DNA of 64,000 nucleotides from Citrobacter sp. Cu233 (GTDB lineage: Bacteria > Pseudomonadota > Gammaproteobacteria > Enterobacterales > Enterobacteriaceae), in the NCBI RefSeq assembly GCF_030332225.1, contig NZ_JAOWIF010000042.1, positions 216,176 through 280,175 of the forward strand, read 5' to 3'. This document shows, piece after piece, positions 37,744-48,679 of the stretch. The stretch's first letter is position 1. Each line of letters opens with the position of its first letter. A model generated the notes under the pieces. That model saw only the letters and a list, made by a program, of their open reading frames with translations, was not told the origin of the DNA and ran no database searches. The position numbers and the translations under genes were made by a program.

Positions 37744-38931
37744 TTATTTTAGGTGTTTTTTTCCATAAAAAACTACATTAATCTGTGTGTTTACACGTAA
37801 ATACATACTGAATTTCTTAAAAAGCTGAGCATCAGGTTTAAAGTGTGTGTTCCAGTACTGGTTAAGATGCCCTTGGTAAGTTAATCCTTTAATATCGTAC
37901 AGAGCTTGTCCCATTACTTTAAGTGGCTTGTTGTGAATAAGTGCAGATATCCCTGCAGTGCTATTGATAGTGATGACGGCTTTTGAGTGGCGGAGCATGC
38001 TCGGCATTGGCAGATCATGCACATAAATCACCCTATTACTTACACCATATAGTTTGCTTAATTTTTTAATTAACGGTGCATACAGGCGATGCCCACGATC
38101 CATCGGATGGTGTTTGAACACCAAAAAATCTGCAGGTGAAGCTTTTTTCGCAAATGAGTACATAACATCATTAATATAATTACGCACATCCTTATATGGG
38201 CTGTGGTTGCGAATTTGGCTGTCGTTGTATACCTGCAGGATGGCCAGAAAATAGCGTTTATCTAACGTGGTTTTCAGCAACGTCATCACATGCCGTTCTT
38301 TGTAACGATACCACTGTTTTCGCCAGCCGGCACGGATCCAACATTTGGCTTCATACCAGGGGGAAAAAACTTTATGGTGTCTGTATTGAGGAAATTGGGT
38401 CCTATAGATCCAACTGACCAGGTAATACCATATGGCATGCCAGATACGCAGGTTAGTTGAAGGTCTTAAACTATGAACCTCTAGCTCTGGTTGTGGGGGT
38501 AAATTGCGATAAAAATCTGGCTCTCTGGGAATTGAGGAATAAGCATTAACACCACCCTTTTCGAGCGTAATGAAGTGTGGTCGTAAGTACCCCTCTTCAA
38601 AGGCCAGAAATCGTACACCTTTGGCCTGTGCCCAGCGTTTTGCAGCCTGATGCAATTGACGGCAATCGCCAAAGCATAGAATGGTATCAAAAGGTGCTTC
38701 CTGCCAGGTCTCTTTTAACCAATGTGGAAACTCCCTCGGTGTTTGCGTGTACGTCAGGTACTGCCGTTTCCGACAGTAAAAACGATCGCCAGCATTAAAA
38801 ACCACATTTGTGGCTTTACGACCCTGCGACTCTAACCATTCCGCCATATCATTGAAAAAAGGTCCCATTGGTCCTTGTAGTAGCAAGTAATTCTTGCCAG
38901 AGAGAAGTGTATTGAGTGTATTGCTGTTCAT
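37744..38931 (-). CDS. kpsS: Capsule Kdo-linker glycosyltransferase KpsS
   Basis: A 395-residue cytoplasmic Kdo transferase that adds the first beta-Kdo to lyso-phosphatidylglycerol to begin the capsule linker. Strongly similar to E. coli KpsS, for example LLQGPMGPFFNDMAEWLES (about 17-35), CFGDCR, FEEGYLRPHFIT and KHHPMDRGHRLY (about 263-274). The C-terminus is a few residues longer. Last gene of the kpsEDCS unit; 14 bases separate it from kpsC. Confidence 0.95.
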   Translation of the reverse strand: MNSNTLNTLLSGKNYLLLQGPMGPFFNDMAEWLESQGRKATNVVFNAGDRFYCRKRQYLTYTQTPREFPHWLKETWQEAPFDTILCFGDCRQLHQAAKRWAQAKGVRFLAFEEGYLRPHFITLEKGGVNAYSSIPREPDFYRNLPPQPELEVHSLRPSTNLRIWHAIWYYLVSWIYRTQFPQYRHHKVFSPWYEAKCWIRAGWRKQWYRYKERHVMTLLKTTLDKRYFLAILQVYNDSQIRNHSPYKDVRNYINDVMYSFAKKASPADFLVFKHHPMDRGHRLYAPLIKKLSKLYGVSNRVIYVHDLPMPSMLRHSKAVITINSTAGISALIHNKPLKVMGQALYDIKGLTYQGHLNQYWNTHFKPDAQLFKKFSMYLRVNTQINVVFYGKKHLK

Positions 38932-38945
38932 AGAGATCCTTCTCG

Positions 38946-40970
38946 TTATCTGTTTTTCATAGCGTTAAATAGCATCTGCAATTTTCGACTTTGCCGTTGC
39001 AGATACTGGCTTGCTCCACGATGGTGGAGACTTAAGTTCTGGCGTTTCTGAGCCTGCAGCCAATCCATGGCCATTTCAGGTGTGATGCACTGTTTCAGCT
39101 TCGGGTGAATGTAGGTGGGGTAGCTAATCAGCGTTTGGTACAGTAAATCGTTGAGGGAGATACAGTTCTGTCGACGTTCACAGGTGTGTTCATCTGTGGT
39201 TAATCCCCAGCCAGCATAGAAGGGAATGCCGTAGCAAAAGACTTTTTTGCCGTGTATGAGCGCTTCAAACCCTGATAGCGACGTCATGGTGTGTACTTCA
39301 TCAACCTGCTGAATGCAATCGATAATATCGGCATCAAGTGCCACGCAATCAGCCAGTTGTTGCATATCTTTCCCCGCTATATGCCCAGGGCGATTGCCCA
39401 CCAGAACGTCCGGATGAGGCTTATAGATGATGAAAGCATCGGGGTAACGCGTACGAACGGTATGCAATAATGCCAAATTCGTGTTGGTGGATCGTGTTCC
39501 GTGAGCGATGGAGGCATCGTCTTCAACCTGACCGGTAACCAGTAATTTCCGTTTCCCCGCAGTCGTGCATGGAATTGCCCATTGCTCACCAAGGTTATAT
39601 TTGCTGAGCCTGGTGGTGATCAGCTTTTGCCGCAGCGCTTCGGCTCGTTGCTGCTGTTCTGTTGTCAGGTGTGAATTGTTGAGTAAATTTTCCAGGTCGC
39701 TTTGTCGCGTGGCGTCGTAATAAATACCTGTTTTGTCTAGTACCAGAGAGAGCGGCGGCTGTAGATCTGAACCCAAACCGGAAGATCGTATGAAACCATC
39801 TTCCATTCGCCAGACGGGCATTTCGCGCCGTGATGCCGCCACATGCCAGCGTTGCTCTCCTTTGATCCCCCAAACCACGCAGATGCTGGCCCCCCGTCCA
39901 CGGCGTGAGAAATTGACATGGTTTGTAGGTGTAGCCAGGAAAGGTTTTACTATGCTGCTTTTCCACAGCGTCATACCCGGAGCCCAGAGATTTCCGTGGC
40001 GGGTTAGAAGGTTTTTGCGTTGTAAATGGAGATATTCCAGTACACTGAATAGCGTACCAGGGTTGCCTGTATAAGGGTCAATATAACGACTATATTGCAG
40101 CCAGGCAGCGGCGACCAGAGCGGTTAGTGGGGCGCTTCCCCGGCGTGAGGCAAGGTTACCTGCTAAGGGATGCCTATCATCAGTCAGGCCCCATCCTGCG
40201 TACCATGGCAAGCCGAAACAAATCACCTTTTTACCTGCCATCAGTGCTTCAATACCATATTGCGACGTTACGGTATAAACGGTAGAGGCTTGTCGTAGCA
40301 GCGATTGTGGGCTGAAATTGTCAGTTATGATTCGAATACGCGGATCCTGGGCCAGGTTGTCAAAATATCCCTTCTTCTTCCCTGTCAAAACATCAGGATG
40401 GGTTTTAATCCAAATTTCACCTTCAGGGCATTCCCGTTTGGCACAGGACAGCATCTCATCAAATTGCCTCTGACTGGCACCGCCCAGCGTGACGGAAATA
40501 TCCCCGTAGGTTTGATCAATGACCAGCGTCACGTCGGTATGGTGCATTTCAGTGAACGGGAGGGCATGGTTATATTTTGAGAGATCGTTCTCAACCATGA
40601 AGGCCATCGCGCGCAGAGCATCGCGTTGTAAATGTGGCTCTTTGGCTTCTTGCTGAATGAGCAGTTCCAGGCGGCTTGTGCGGCTGGCATCGTAGTAAAT
40701 GCTTAAATCATCAACGACCATGCCCAAAGGAGGCGTTCCATTGATGCCCAATCCTAACGAACGGGTAAAACCATCTTCCAATCGCAGTATTGGCAGCCCG
40801 GACTTTTTAGCTTGTTCTATTGGGCGCTGAGAGGAGGCTCGTTCTCCCCATACGACGATCGCGTCGACTGCGTTTGGGGCAGAAAGAGGCGAGAGTTTAC
40901 GACACGCTTCACCTAAAAAACTCTGAAGATGCGGGATCTCCCAGATACCTGAAGAGTAGATGCCTATCAT
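38946..40970 (-). CDS. kpsC: Capsule poly-Kdo linker transferase KpsC
   Basis: A 674-residue protein with two tandem Kdo-transferase modules that alternately add beta-2,4 and beta-2,7 Kdo to extend the linker. The internal duplication is visible: [13 protein letters not shown] (about 73) and [16 protein letters not shown] (about 396), and [15 protein letters not shown] with [18 protein letters not shown] 40970 ([15 protein letters not shown]) is chosen on E. coli homology over the longer start at 41024, which would shorten the gap to kpsD to 10 bases. Confidence 0.94.
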   Translation of the reverse strand: MIGIYSSGIWEIPHLQSFLGEACRKLSPLSAPNAVDAIVVWGERASSQRPIEQAKKSGLPILRLEDGFTRSLGLGINGTPPLGMVVDDLSIYYDASRTSRLELLIQQEAKEPHLQRDALRAMAFMVENDLSKYNHALPFTEMHHTDVTLVIDQTYGDISVTLGGASQRQFDEMLSCAKRECPEGEIWIKTHPDVLTGKKKGYFDNLAQDPRIRIITDNFSPQSLLRQASTVYTVTSQYGIEALMAGKKVICFGLPWYAGWGLTDDRHPLAGNLASRRGSAPLTALVAAAWLQYSRYIDPYTGNPGTLFSVLEYLHLQRKNLLTRHGNLWAPGMTLWKSSIVKPFLATPTNHVNFSRRGRGASICVVWGIKGEQRWHVAASRREMPVWRMEDGFIRSSGLGSDLQPPLSLVLDKTGIYYDATRQSDLENLLNNSHLTTEQQQRAEALRQKLITTRLSKYNLGEQWAIPCTTAGKRKLLVTGQVEDDASIAHGTRSTNTNLALLHTVRTRYPDAFIIYKPHPDVLVGNRPGHIAGKDMQQLADCVALDADIIDCIQQVDEVHTMTSLSGFEALIHGKKVFCYGIPFYAGWGLTTDEHTCERRQNCISLNDLLYQTLISYPTYIHPKLKQCITPEMAMDWLQAQKRQNLSLHHRGASQYLQRQSRKLQMLFNAMKNR

Positions 40971-41034
40971 CCTGAACGACTTCCATATCGGTGTGTTTTT
41001 TTGGTGGCGGAATTTCTCCGCCACCTCCTTTGTG

Positions 41035-42705
41035 TTACAGGTCCAGAATAACTTTTGCCGCTACAGCCAACTGATAAAGAATGGTGGAAATACCGCGTGT
41101 GACTTCCAGATTTTTGGTTTCATACTTCGGCAGTACCATGATCTCATCGCCTGGCAGAACGTCGTCTACATCGTCGGCATCTACCGCCGAACCATCCTGG
41201 TGAATAACGATGATTTTCGACTGTCCGGATTTTTGCGTCAGACCGCCGCACTTCTCAATGTAATCATCCACATCCAATTTCTCGTTCCAGGAGATAGCGT
41301 TGGGAAAAAGAACTGAACCATGGATCATGACTAATGAGGTTTTCTCCGGGATCGTAATAATGTCGCCATCTTCCAGGATGACGCTGTCAAGATTACTTTC
41401 GTTAAGGACAACCTGACCTTTAGGCACCACGTTACGTGCTTTTGCTACGAAACGGCTGACGAGTTGGGCTTCCTGCACACGCAGTCTGGCTTCTTCCTGT
41501 GTAGCGGATTGAGAGGACAAAGAAGCCTCTTCCAGTTTTTGCAAAGAGGTATCCAGCATCTCTTTCTGGCGGGCCGCTACTGAGTGGCGGTAAAGCTGAA
41601 TATTACTGAGTTGCGACATGCTGTTTGGTTTAATCTGCGCCAGCACCTGCTTCATTGTGGAGCCATAAGGCAACACAACGGCATGTTCACCGGAGTGAGC
41701 GCCTTCAATGCGAATCTGAATGGTGCCAGCGTAGCGGTCTGAGCTGATGATAAGTTTGTCGCCATCCTGCAGGATTTTGCCTGGTGAACTGCTAAGCGGG
41801 TAATATTCTGTTCGCTTCATTGCTCCCTGCTGGCGGATAATGGTGAAGTGTGTTGCTCCCGGTTTGGGACGCGACCATGCCAGTGCTTCTGAAACGGGAA
41901 TGGTGCTGTTGTGGAACTCGAAGTCGTAGCTGTTGTATACGTCACCTTCTACGCTAAAGGTGTACTGTCGAGGACCAACGATAATGGTATCCCCATCGGA
42001 AAACTGAGAAAGACTCAGTGAACCATTGAGCAGAAAATCATACAGATTGACGCGCGCACGTACTCTCTTCCCGCGTTTTACCGTGATGTCCACGTAGCTC
42101 CCTCGGTCGCTATCTACTCCGCCCGCTTTATTCAGGTAAGAGAGCAGTGAGTCGGAAGCGACGCCCCCATAAAGCCCGGGATTTCTGACGTATCCTGTGA
42201 CAAACACCTTTACCGGCTGTGCCTGAAGAAGCGAAGCATAGACGTTGACGTTCGACTGATAGACTTCTTTCACTTTGGCCGTCACCAGGCTATTTAACTG
42301 GCTGTTATTGATACCGTTAACGTTCAGCGGGCCAATGTTAGGGACAAAGATGTTTCCTTTCGGATCGACGGCAAGGGCACCGTCAAAATTAAATGCCCCC
42401 CACAATCTAATCTGAATGGTATCGCCAAGTCCGATGATGTAGTTGGGATTAAAGCCAATACTGGTACCGCTATCAGTCGTGCCGCCGGTAAACAGCTGCG
42501 CACCGAACATTCGGCTTAATACCGGCGCAGGCGTGGGCATCGGTGTGTTATCAAAGCCGCTGCTGTCTGTGGTCTGCGTTTTGGTTCCAAGCAGTTGAGG
42601 GAGTGCAGCTGCTCCTGTTAGCTGCTGATCCGCAGTAATACCGACTGCCAAAACCTGGCTGGATAGGAAGATGCTCAATATAAGAATCGATTTAACTAAT
42701 TTCAT
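41035..42705 (-). CDS. kpsD: Outer-membrane polysaccharide export protein KpsD
   Basis: A 556-residue periplasmic/outer-membrane OPX protein that with KpsE carries the polymer across the envelope. It has a signal peptide ([20 protein letters not shown], 20 residues) then a poly-export domain ([15 protein letters not shown], about 89-103) and repeated SLBB-like beta-grasp units (about 160-235, 245-330, and near 470-520). Length is within two residues of E. coli KpsD. Unlike Wza-type OPX proteins it lacks a lipobox cysteine. 33 bases separate it from kpsE. Confidence 0.94.
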   Translation of the reverse strand: MKLVKSILILSIFLSSQVLAVGITADQQLTGAAALPQLLGTKTQTTDSSGFDNTPMPTPAPVLSRMFGAQLFTGGTTDSGTSIGFNPNYIIGLGDTIQIRLWGAFNFDGALAVDPKGNIFVPNIGPLNVNGINNSQLNSLVTAKVKEVYQSNVNVYASLLQAQPVKVFVTGYVRNPGLYGGVASDSLLSYLNKAGGVDSDRGSYVDITVKRGKRVRARVNLYDFLLNGSLSLSQFSDGDTIIVGPRQYTFSVEGDVYNSYDFEFHNSTIPVSEALAWSRPKPGATHFTIIRQQGAMKRTEYYPLSSSPGKILQDGDKLIISSDRYAGTIQIRIEGAHSGEHAVVLPYGSTMKQVLAQIKPNSMSQLSNIQLYRHSVAARQKEMLDTSLQKLEEASLSSQSATQEEARLRVQEAQLVSRFVAKARNVVPKGQVVLNESNLDSVILEDGDIITIPEKTSLVMIHGSVLFPNAISWNEKLDVDDYIEKCGGLTQKSGQSKIIVIHQDGSAVDADDVDDVLPGDEIMVLPKYETKNLEVTRGISTILYQLAVAAKVILDL

Positions 42706-42738
42706 AATAGACTCTGTTATTTATATCGGTGGCGGATA

Positions 42739-43908
42739 TCATTCTTTGTGATCTTCAATAATGGCGATCAATAATTTGGTTGTACCAAAAAGCAGGCAAC
42801 ACACGACTAACCAGCTCGCTAAGAGATAGGGAATGTTTGGAAAACGAGATTCTTGCGGTAATTGTGGTGAACTAATTATGGAGAGCGTTTTTAGTTTGCG
42901 GACACTTTCCATTCTGGTTTTTTCGATGGCGCTCAACGCTAATGCGTATAAATCCATATCAAATTTCACCGTGGTTTTGAGCGCCTCAAAATCTGCAGCC
43001 ATGCTGTTAAGTTTTTTGCCATTCGGCGCAGTAATTTTGTTTTGCTCAACCTCAATCTGAGCTTGTAATGACTTAATGGCATTTTGGGTACTGACCACCT
43101 GGGGAGCATCTTCGCGTAAATAGGTCAACAGATTGCGTAGATCCGCCTCCATCTCTATTTTTTTACTCATTAGTGTATTGACCAGCGTGCTGGCGGCTTC
43201 GGCTGAGGCCGTTGGGTCGAGTACATTATTACTGTTTTGATACGCCAGAAGATTGTTCTTGCTGTTGTTCAGGCGATCTTTCGCCTGCTGCAGTTCATCT
43301 TCAGCAAACTGCATCTGCTCGCGTATGATTTTGTGCGAGAGCTCATTAATAAAACGCTCTGACTCCTTAAGCAAAGCCTGGTTAAACTGTTGGGCAAACT
43401 CAGGCGTGAAACCCTGTGTCTGAATTGACAGCAAACCTGATTTTTCGTCGTAATCAACGTTCAGACGGGAGCGGTAGTATTCAAGATACCATTCTGAAGT
43501 GGTATCCAGGGGAAGATGGTAAAGGAAGTCCCACCCACTTTGGCTGAAGGCTTGATGGAAATTGAGCGTCTTATCCAGACTTTGTAGCATATCCGGAGAG
43601 TTAATGTACTCTTTCAGATATAGCGAATCCTCCGCAGAAGAGGGGGCCGACGCGCCCAGTAGCAAGCCAACGTTCAGACTGGTGTTGTCGAGTTCATTTG
43701 GACGTTTGACAGCAACTTTGGCTTCGCTGACGTAGCGCGGTTGACTAAAAATCGCCAGATAGACTATTAGCAGGCACATCGGGGTCGCGATCATCACTTT
43801 CCACAAATGGCGCTGGATATCAATTTGTCGACATTTTTTGAAAACCGAACGGATCAGTCTTTTTTTCCTGACAATAGGGTGACCGGATAAAATGCTTTTC
43901 ATTTTCAT
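42739..43908 (-). CDS. kpsE: Capsule export inner-membrane protein KpsE
   Basis: A 389-residue polysaccharide co-polymerase type 3 protein. An N-terminal membrane helix (about 37-57) and a C-terminal one (about 362-380) bracket a long periplasmic coiled coil (about 175-335, many Glu/Gln/Leu heptads such as FAEDELQQAKDRLNNSKNNL). The Pro-rich segment before the second helix (SSPQLPQESRFPNIPY) is conserved. Promoter-proximal gene of kpsEDCS; in E. coli group 2 loci kpsF precedes it, but none is present here. Confidence 0.94.
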   Translation of the reverse strand: MKMKSILSGHPIVRKKRLIRSVFKKCRQIDIQRHLWKVMIATPMCLLIVYLAIFSQPRYVSEAKVAVKRPNELDNTSLNVGLLLGASAPSSAEDSLYLKEYINSPDMLQSLDKTLNFHQAFSQSGWDFLYHLPLDTTSEWYLEYYRSRLNVDYDEKSGLLSIQTQGFTPEFAQQFNQALLKESERFINELSHKIIREQMQFAEDELQQAKDRLNNSKNNLLAYQNSNNVLDPTASAEAASTLVNTLMSKKIEMEADLRNLLTYLREDAPQVVSTQNAIKSLQAQIEVEQNKITAPNGKKLNSMAADFEALKTTVKFDMDLYALALSAIEKTRMESVRKLKTLSIISSPQLPQESRFPNIPYLLASWLVVCCLLFGTTKLLIAIIEDHKE

Positions 43909-44315
43909 TAGTTATTCGATGATCTTCATTAATTAGATATGTTGATGAAATATTTTTGATGAGTGATATTCATCTAATCCATCGATTACATTTTTTAAAT
44001 CTATAATTAGGGAGGTGAGTAGTGTGATGAAACATAGCATTCCTTTGTATGTTATCAATTGATTTTTTATGTTTTTGATATCTTGTATATATATAACATA
44101 TAAATTGGCTTCGTAATTTATAATGTTTTTAATTTTTAGCACAGTTGTTAAAACACCACAACAGCGATTGTCGGGTATTGGTTTTTCTTAGGTGTTATAT
44201 ATTGATGATATTTATATTTTATGCGAGGGATGGGAGGGGGAGTAATAAAATGTTGAATTTTTAATTCTCAAACGAATGATTACATTTTTATTGCAAATTG
44301 CATTAAGTATTATTA
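43909..44315. other. AT-rich leader region upstream of kpsE
   Basis: About 400 bases between kpsE and ettA. No JUMPstart/ops core (ACGCTACCGCC on +) is present, in contrast to the kpsM side. A 69-codon minus-strand frame at 43933-44142 has no recognisable features and I do not call it. The promoter for kpsEDCS should lie here; in E. coli group 2 loci it is thermoregulated and H-NS/IHF dependent. Confidence 0.5.
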
Positions 44316-44341
44316 AAGCGGATGGCAGTGCCATCCGCTTG
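44316..44341 (-). terminator. Terminator hairpin after ettA
   Basis: AAGCGGATGGCA / TGCCATCCGCTT, a long perfect stem with a tiny loop eight bases past the ettA stop; the minus-strand side is followed by TAATAATACTTAA. It also marks the right edge of conserved chromosome. Confidence 0.75.
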
Positions 44342-44348
44342 AACAATA

Positions 44349-46016
44349 TTACTTCGCAATACGCTTGTACTTAATACGCTTCGGCTCCAGCGCATCAGCG
44401 CCCAGCGTGCGTTTTTTGTACTCTTCGTATTCGGTAAAGTTACCTTCAAAGAACTCGACTTTACCTTCATCCTGGTAATCCAGAATGTGGGTGGCGATAC
44501 GGTCAAGGAACCAACGGTCGTGCGAGATAACCATCGCACAGCCTGGGAATTCCAGCAGGGCGTTTTCCAGCGCGCGCAGGGTTTCGATATCCAGGTCGTT
44601 TGTCGGTTCATCGAGCAGCAGCATATTACCGCCAACCTGCAGCAGTTTCGCCAGGTGCAGACGACCACGCTCACCGCCGGACAGTTCGCCTACGCGTTTA
44701 CCCTGATCAACACCTTTAAAGTTGAAGCGGCCTACGTAGGCACGGCTTGGCATTTCGGTGTTGCCGATACGCATAATATCCAGCCCGCCGGAGACTTCTT
44801 CCCACACGGTTTTGCTGTTGTCCATGGCATCACGGAACTGGTCAACAGACGCCAGTTTCACGGTTTCACCCAGTTCAATGGTGCCGCTGTCAGGCTGTTC
44901 CTGACCGGACATCATGCGGAACAGGGTGGATTTACCTGCACCGTTCGGGCCGATGATACCGACAATTGCCCCTTTTGGTACTGAGAAGCTCAAATCGTCA
45001 ATCAGTACGCGATCGCCGTAGGATTTACGCAGATTGGTCACTTCAACGACTTTATCGCCCAGACGCGGTCCTGGTGGAATAAACAGTTCGTTGGTTTCGT
45101 TACGTTTCTGGTATTCGGTATTGTTGAGTTCTTCAAAGCGTGCCAGACGAGCTTTGCCCTTAGACTGACGGCCTTTCGCACCCTGACGTACCCACTCCAG
45201 CTCTTTCTCAATGGATTTACGACGAGCGGCTTCCTGAGAGGCTTCCTGAGCCAGACGCTGATCTTTCTGTTCCAGCCATGAGGAGTAGTTACCTTCCCAT
45301 GGAATACCTTCACCACGGTCAAGCTCCAGAATCCATCCGGCAACATTATCAAGGAAGTAACGGTCGTGGGTAATCGCCACAACGGTCCCTTCAAAGTCGT
45401 GCAGGAAGCGTTCCAGCCACGCGACGGATTCGGCATCCAGGTGGTTCGTCGGTTCGTCGAGCAGCAGCATGTCTGGTTTTTCCAGCAGCAGGCGGCATAG
45501 TGCGACGCGGCGACGTTCACCACCGGAGAGCTTCTCAATTTTGGCATCCCAGTCCGGCAGACGCAGGGCATCGGCGGCACGTTCGAGTTGTACATTCAGG
45601 TTGTGACCGTCGTGCGCCTGAATAATCTCTTCAAACTTGCCCTGTTGCGCGGCGAGTTTATCGAAATCGGCATCCGGCTCGGCGTACTTCGCATATACTT
45701 CATCCAGGCCTTTCAGGGCATTTACCACTTCGGCAACCGCTTCTTCAACGGATTCACGAACAGTGTGTTCCGGGTTCAGCTTCGGTTCCTGTGGCAGGTA
45801 ACCGATCTTGATACCCGGCTGCGGACGTGCTTCACCCTCGATATCGGTGTCAATGCCGGCCATGATACGCAGCAGGGTAGATTTACCCGCACCGTTCAGA
45901 CCGAGCACCCCGATTTTGGCGCCTGGGAAGAAGCTCAGAGAGATGTTTTTAAGAATATGACGTTTCGGCGGAACGACTTTGCCGACACGATGCATGGTAT
46001 AAACGAATTGGGCCAC
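44349..46016 (-). CDS. ettA: Energy-dependent translational throttle protein EttA
   Basis: A 555-residue ABC-F ATPase that binds the ribosomal E site and gates the first elongation steps according to ATP/ADP. Two ABC domains: Walker A GLNGAGKSTLL (about 39) and GPNGAGKSTLF (about 356), signatures LSGGERRRVALCRLL and LSGGERGRLHLAKLL, with the EttA arm in domain 1 and the linker (about 240-320). GTG at 46016 (MAQFVYTMHRVGK) matches E. coli; six more residues are in frame upstream. Formerly yjjK. Confidence 0.97.
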   Translation of the reverse strand: MAQFVYTMHRVGKVVPPKRHILKNISLSFFPGAKIGVLGLNGAGKSTLLRIMAGIDTDIEGEARPQPGIKIGYLPQEPKLNPEHTVRESVEEAVAEVVNALKGLDEVYAKYAEPDADFDKLAAQQGKFEEIIQAHDGHNLNVQLERAADALRLPDWDAKIEKLSGGERRRVALCRLLLEKPDMLLLDEPTNHLDAESVAWLERFLHDFEGTVVAITHDRYFLDNVAGWILELDRGEGIPWEGNYSSWLEQKDQRLAQEASQEAARRKSIEKELEWVRQGAKGRQSKGKARLARFEELNNTEYQKRNETNELFIPPGPRLGDKVVEVTNLRKSYGDRVLIDDLSFSVPKGAIVGIIGPNGAGKSTLFRMMSGQEQPDSGTIELGETVKLASVDQFRDAMDNSKTVWEEVSGGLDIMRIGNTEMPSRAYVGRFNFKGVDQGKRVGELSGGERGRLHLAKLLQVGGNMLLLDEPTNDLDIETLRALENALLEFPGCAMVISHDRWFLDRIATHILDYQDEGKVEFFEGNFTEYEEYKKRTLGADALEPKRIKYKRIAK

Positions 46017-46224
46017 GTTGGACTCGCCTCTCATCTAATTAATGATGAATAGTTATCAAAGGCGAAGTGTAGCCTTTTTCATTGCCCAATCCCAGCCAGC
46101 AGATCTCACTCGCAACAAAAGTAAAAAAGTGTCCGTGACGTGGCACATTCTGCAATGTCTGGTTAGCATGAACTAATTAAGCGGCATGATGCTGCACAGA
46201 CGTAAACGACAAGAGGAAGAGCTT

Positions 46225-48162
46225 GTGGACAAAGCCAAACAATTTACCTGGCGCCTGCTGGCTGCCAGCGTATGTCTGCTGACGGTCAGTCAAGTGGCGC
46301 GAGCCGATTCCCTGGATGAGCAGCGTAATCGCTATGCGCAAATTAAGCAGGCCTGGGATAACCGACAAATGGACGTCGTAGAGCAGATGATGCCCGGCCT
46401 GAAGAACTATCCTCTGTACCCCTATCTGGAATATCGCCAGATCACTGACGATTTGATGAATCAGCCCACCATCACCGTAACGAACTTTGTGCGTGCTAAC
46501 CCGACGCTCCCGCCGGCACGTACTCTGCAATCGCGTTTTGTGAATGAACTGGCGCGTCGGGAAGACTGGCGCGGGCTGCTGGCATTTAGCCCGGATAAGC
46601 CCGGCACCACCGAGGCGCAATGTAACTACTACTATGCGAAATGGAGCACCGGACAAACCGAAGAGGCCTGGCAGGGCGCAAAAGAGCTGTGGTTAACCGG
46701 TAAAAGCCAGCCGAATGCGTGTGACAAATTATTCGGCGTATGGCGCGCTTCCGGCACTCAGGACCCGCTGGCGTATCTGGAACGTATCCGTCTGGCAATG
46801 AAGGCGGGGAATACCGGGCTGGTGACCGCGCTGGCCGGACAGATGCCAGCACAATATCAGACAATTGCGCAGGCAATCATCGCGCTGGCGAACGATCCTA
46901 ATTCGGTGATGACCTTTGCGCGCACAACCGGTGCAACAGATTTTACGCGCCAGATGGCGGCGGTGGCTTTTGCCAGCGTAGCCCGTCAGGATGCGGAAAA
47001 TGCACGTTTGATGATCCCTTCACTGGCGCAAGCACAACAGCTTAATGACGATCAAATTCAGGAGCTGCGTGATATCGTTGCCTGGCGCCTGATGGGCAAC
47101 GACGTCACTGACGAGCAGGCGAAATGGCGCGATGATGCGATTATGCGCTCAAATTCCACTACGCTTGTGGAACGCCGTGTACGCATGGCGCTGGGAACCG
47201 GCGATCGTCGCGGCCTGAATACCTGGCTGGCGCGTCTGCCGATGGAAGCAAAAGAAAAAGACGAATGGCGCTACTGGCAGGCGGATCTGCTGCTGGAGCG
47301 GGGACGCAATGATGAAGCGAAAGAGATTCTGCATCAGCTCATGCAGCAGCGCGGTTTCTACCCGATGGTGGCCGCGCAAAGGCTGGGAGAAGAGTACGCG
47401 CTGAAAGTGGATAAAGCGCCAGCGAATGTTGACTCTGCTCTGACTCAGGGGCCGGAAATGGCGCGAGTTCGTGAACTGATGTACTGGAACCTGGACAATA
47501 CCGCCCGCAGTGAGTGGGCGAATCTGGTTACCAGTCGCACGAAATCTGAACAGGCACAATTGGCGCGTTATGCGTTTAATAACCACTGGTGGGATCTGAG
47601 CGTTCAGGCCACGATCGCTGGTAAGCTTTGGGATCATCTGGAAGAGCGTTTCCCGCTGGCTTACCAGGATCTGTTTACCCGTTATACCCGCGGCAAAGAT
47701 ATTCCGCAGAGTTATGCGATGGCCATTGCACGTCAGGAAAGTGCCTGGAACCCGAAAGTAAAATCGCCGGTAGGTGCCAGTGGGCTGATGCAGATTATGC
47801 CGGGCACTGCGACACATACGGTGAAAATGTTCTCGATTCCAGGTTACAGCAGCCCAAATCAGCTGTTGGATCCTGATACCAATATCAACATCGGTACCAG
47901 CTATTTGCAGTACGTGTACCAGCAATTTGGCAACAACCGTATCTTTGCTTCTGCGGCGTATAACGCTGGCCCGGGACGCGTTCGTACCTGGCTTGGCAAT
48001 AGCGCAGGTCGTATTGATGCCGTGGCGTTTGTCGAAAGTATTCCGTTCTCGGAAACACGAGGATATGTGAAGAACGTGCTGGCATACGATGCTTACTACC
48101 GTTATTTCCTCGGGGATAAACCGACGTTGATGAGCGACGCAGAATGGCAACGTCGTTACTGA
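46225..48162 (+). CDS. slt: Soluble lytic murein transglycosylase Slt70
   Basis: A 645-residue periplasmic enzyme that cleaves peptidoglycan glycan strands to 1,6-anhydro-muropeptides. Signal peptide ends ARA-DSL (about 27). The U- and L-shaped alpha-superhelical domains (about 28-475) are followed by the lysozyme-like domain with catalytic Glu505 in ARQESAW, then GASGLMQIMPGTA and AAYNAGPGRV. GTG at 46225 gives E. coli length; it is preceded by AAGAGGAAGAGCTT. Monocistronic. Confidence 0.97.
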   Translation: MDKAKQFTWRLLAASVCLLTVSQVARADSLDEQRNRYAQIKQAWDNRQMDVVEQMMPGLKNYPLYPYLEYRQITDDLMNQPTITVTNFVRANPTLPPARTLQSRFVNELARREDWRGLLAFSPDKPGTTEAQCNYYYAKWSTGQTEEAWQGAKELWLTGKSQPNACDKLFGVWRASGTQDPLAYLERIRLAMKAGNTGLVTALAGQMPAQYQTIAQAIIALANDPNSVMTFARTTGATDFTRQMAAVAFASVARQDAENARLMIPSLAQAQQLNDDQIQELRDIVAWRLMGNDVTDEQAKWRDDAIMRSNSTTLVERRVRMALGTGDRRGLNTWLARLPMEAKEKDEWRYWQADLLLERGRNDEAKEILHQLMQQRGFYPMVAAQRLGEEYALKVDKAPANVDSALTQGPEMARVRELMYWNLDNTARSEWANLVTSRTKSEQAQLARYAFNNHWWDLSVQATIAGKLWDHLEERFPLAYQDLFTRYTRGKDIPQSYAMAIARQESAWNPKVKSPVGASGLMQIMPGTATHTVKMFSIPGYSSPNQLLDPDTNINIGTSYLQYVYQQFGNNRIFASAAYNAGPGRVRTWLGNSAGRIDAVAFVESIPFSETRGYVKNVLAYDAYYRYFLGDKPTLMSDAEWQRRY

Positions 48163-48171
48163 TCGCGTTGA

Positions 48172-48579
<408 letters not shown>

Positions 48580-48584
48580 TTCAT

Positions 48585-48664
48585 CGTAGGCCGGATAAGG
48601 CGAAGCCGCCATCCGGCAACATTGCCGCGAAACGCGGGATGGCGCTGTGCTTATCAGGCCTACA
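48585..48664. repeat. BIME (two REP units) between trpR and yjjX
   Basis: CGTAGGCCGGATAAGGCG...GCCATCCGGCA (48585-48618) and the inverted unit CGGGATGGCGC...CTTATCAGGCCTAC (48635-48664), between convergent trpR and yjjX. Confidence 0.9.
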
Positions 48665-48679
48665 ACATCGCGCAAATAA

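Noticed and set aside
43933-44142. 69-codon minus-strand ORF upstream of kpsE
   Set aside because: Very AT-rich, no ribosome site, no domain or hydrophobic pattern; it looks like a chance open frame in the kpsE leader.
28372-44348. Vi capsule (viaB) locus
   Set aside because: Some Citrobacter carry tvi/vex genes, but the genes here are kps-type with no tviB/C or vex homologues seen.
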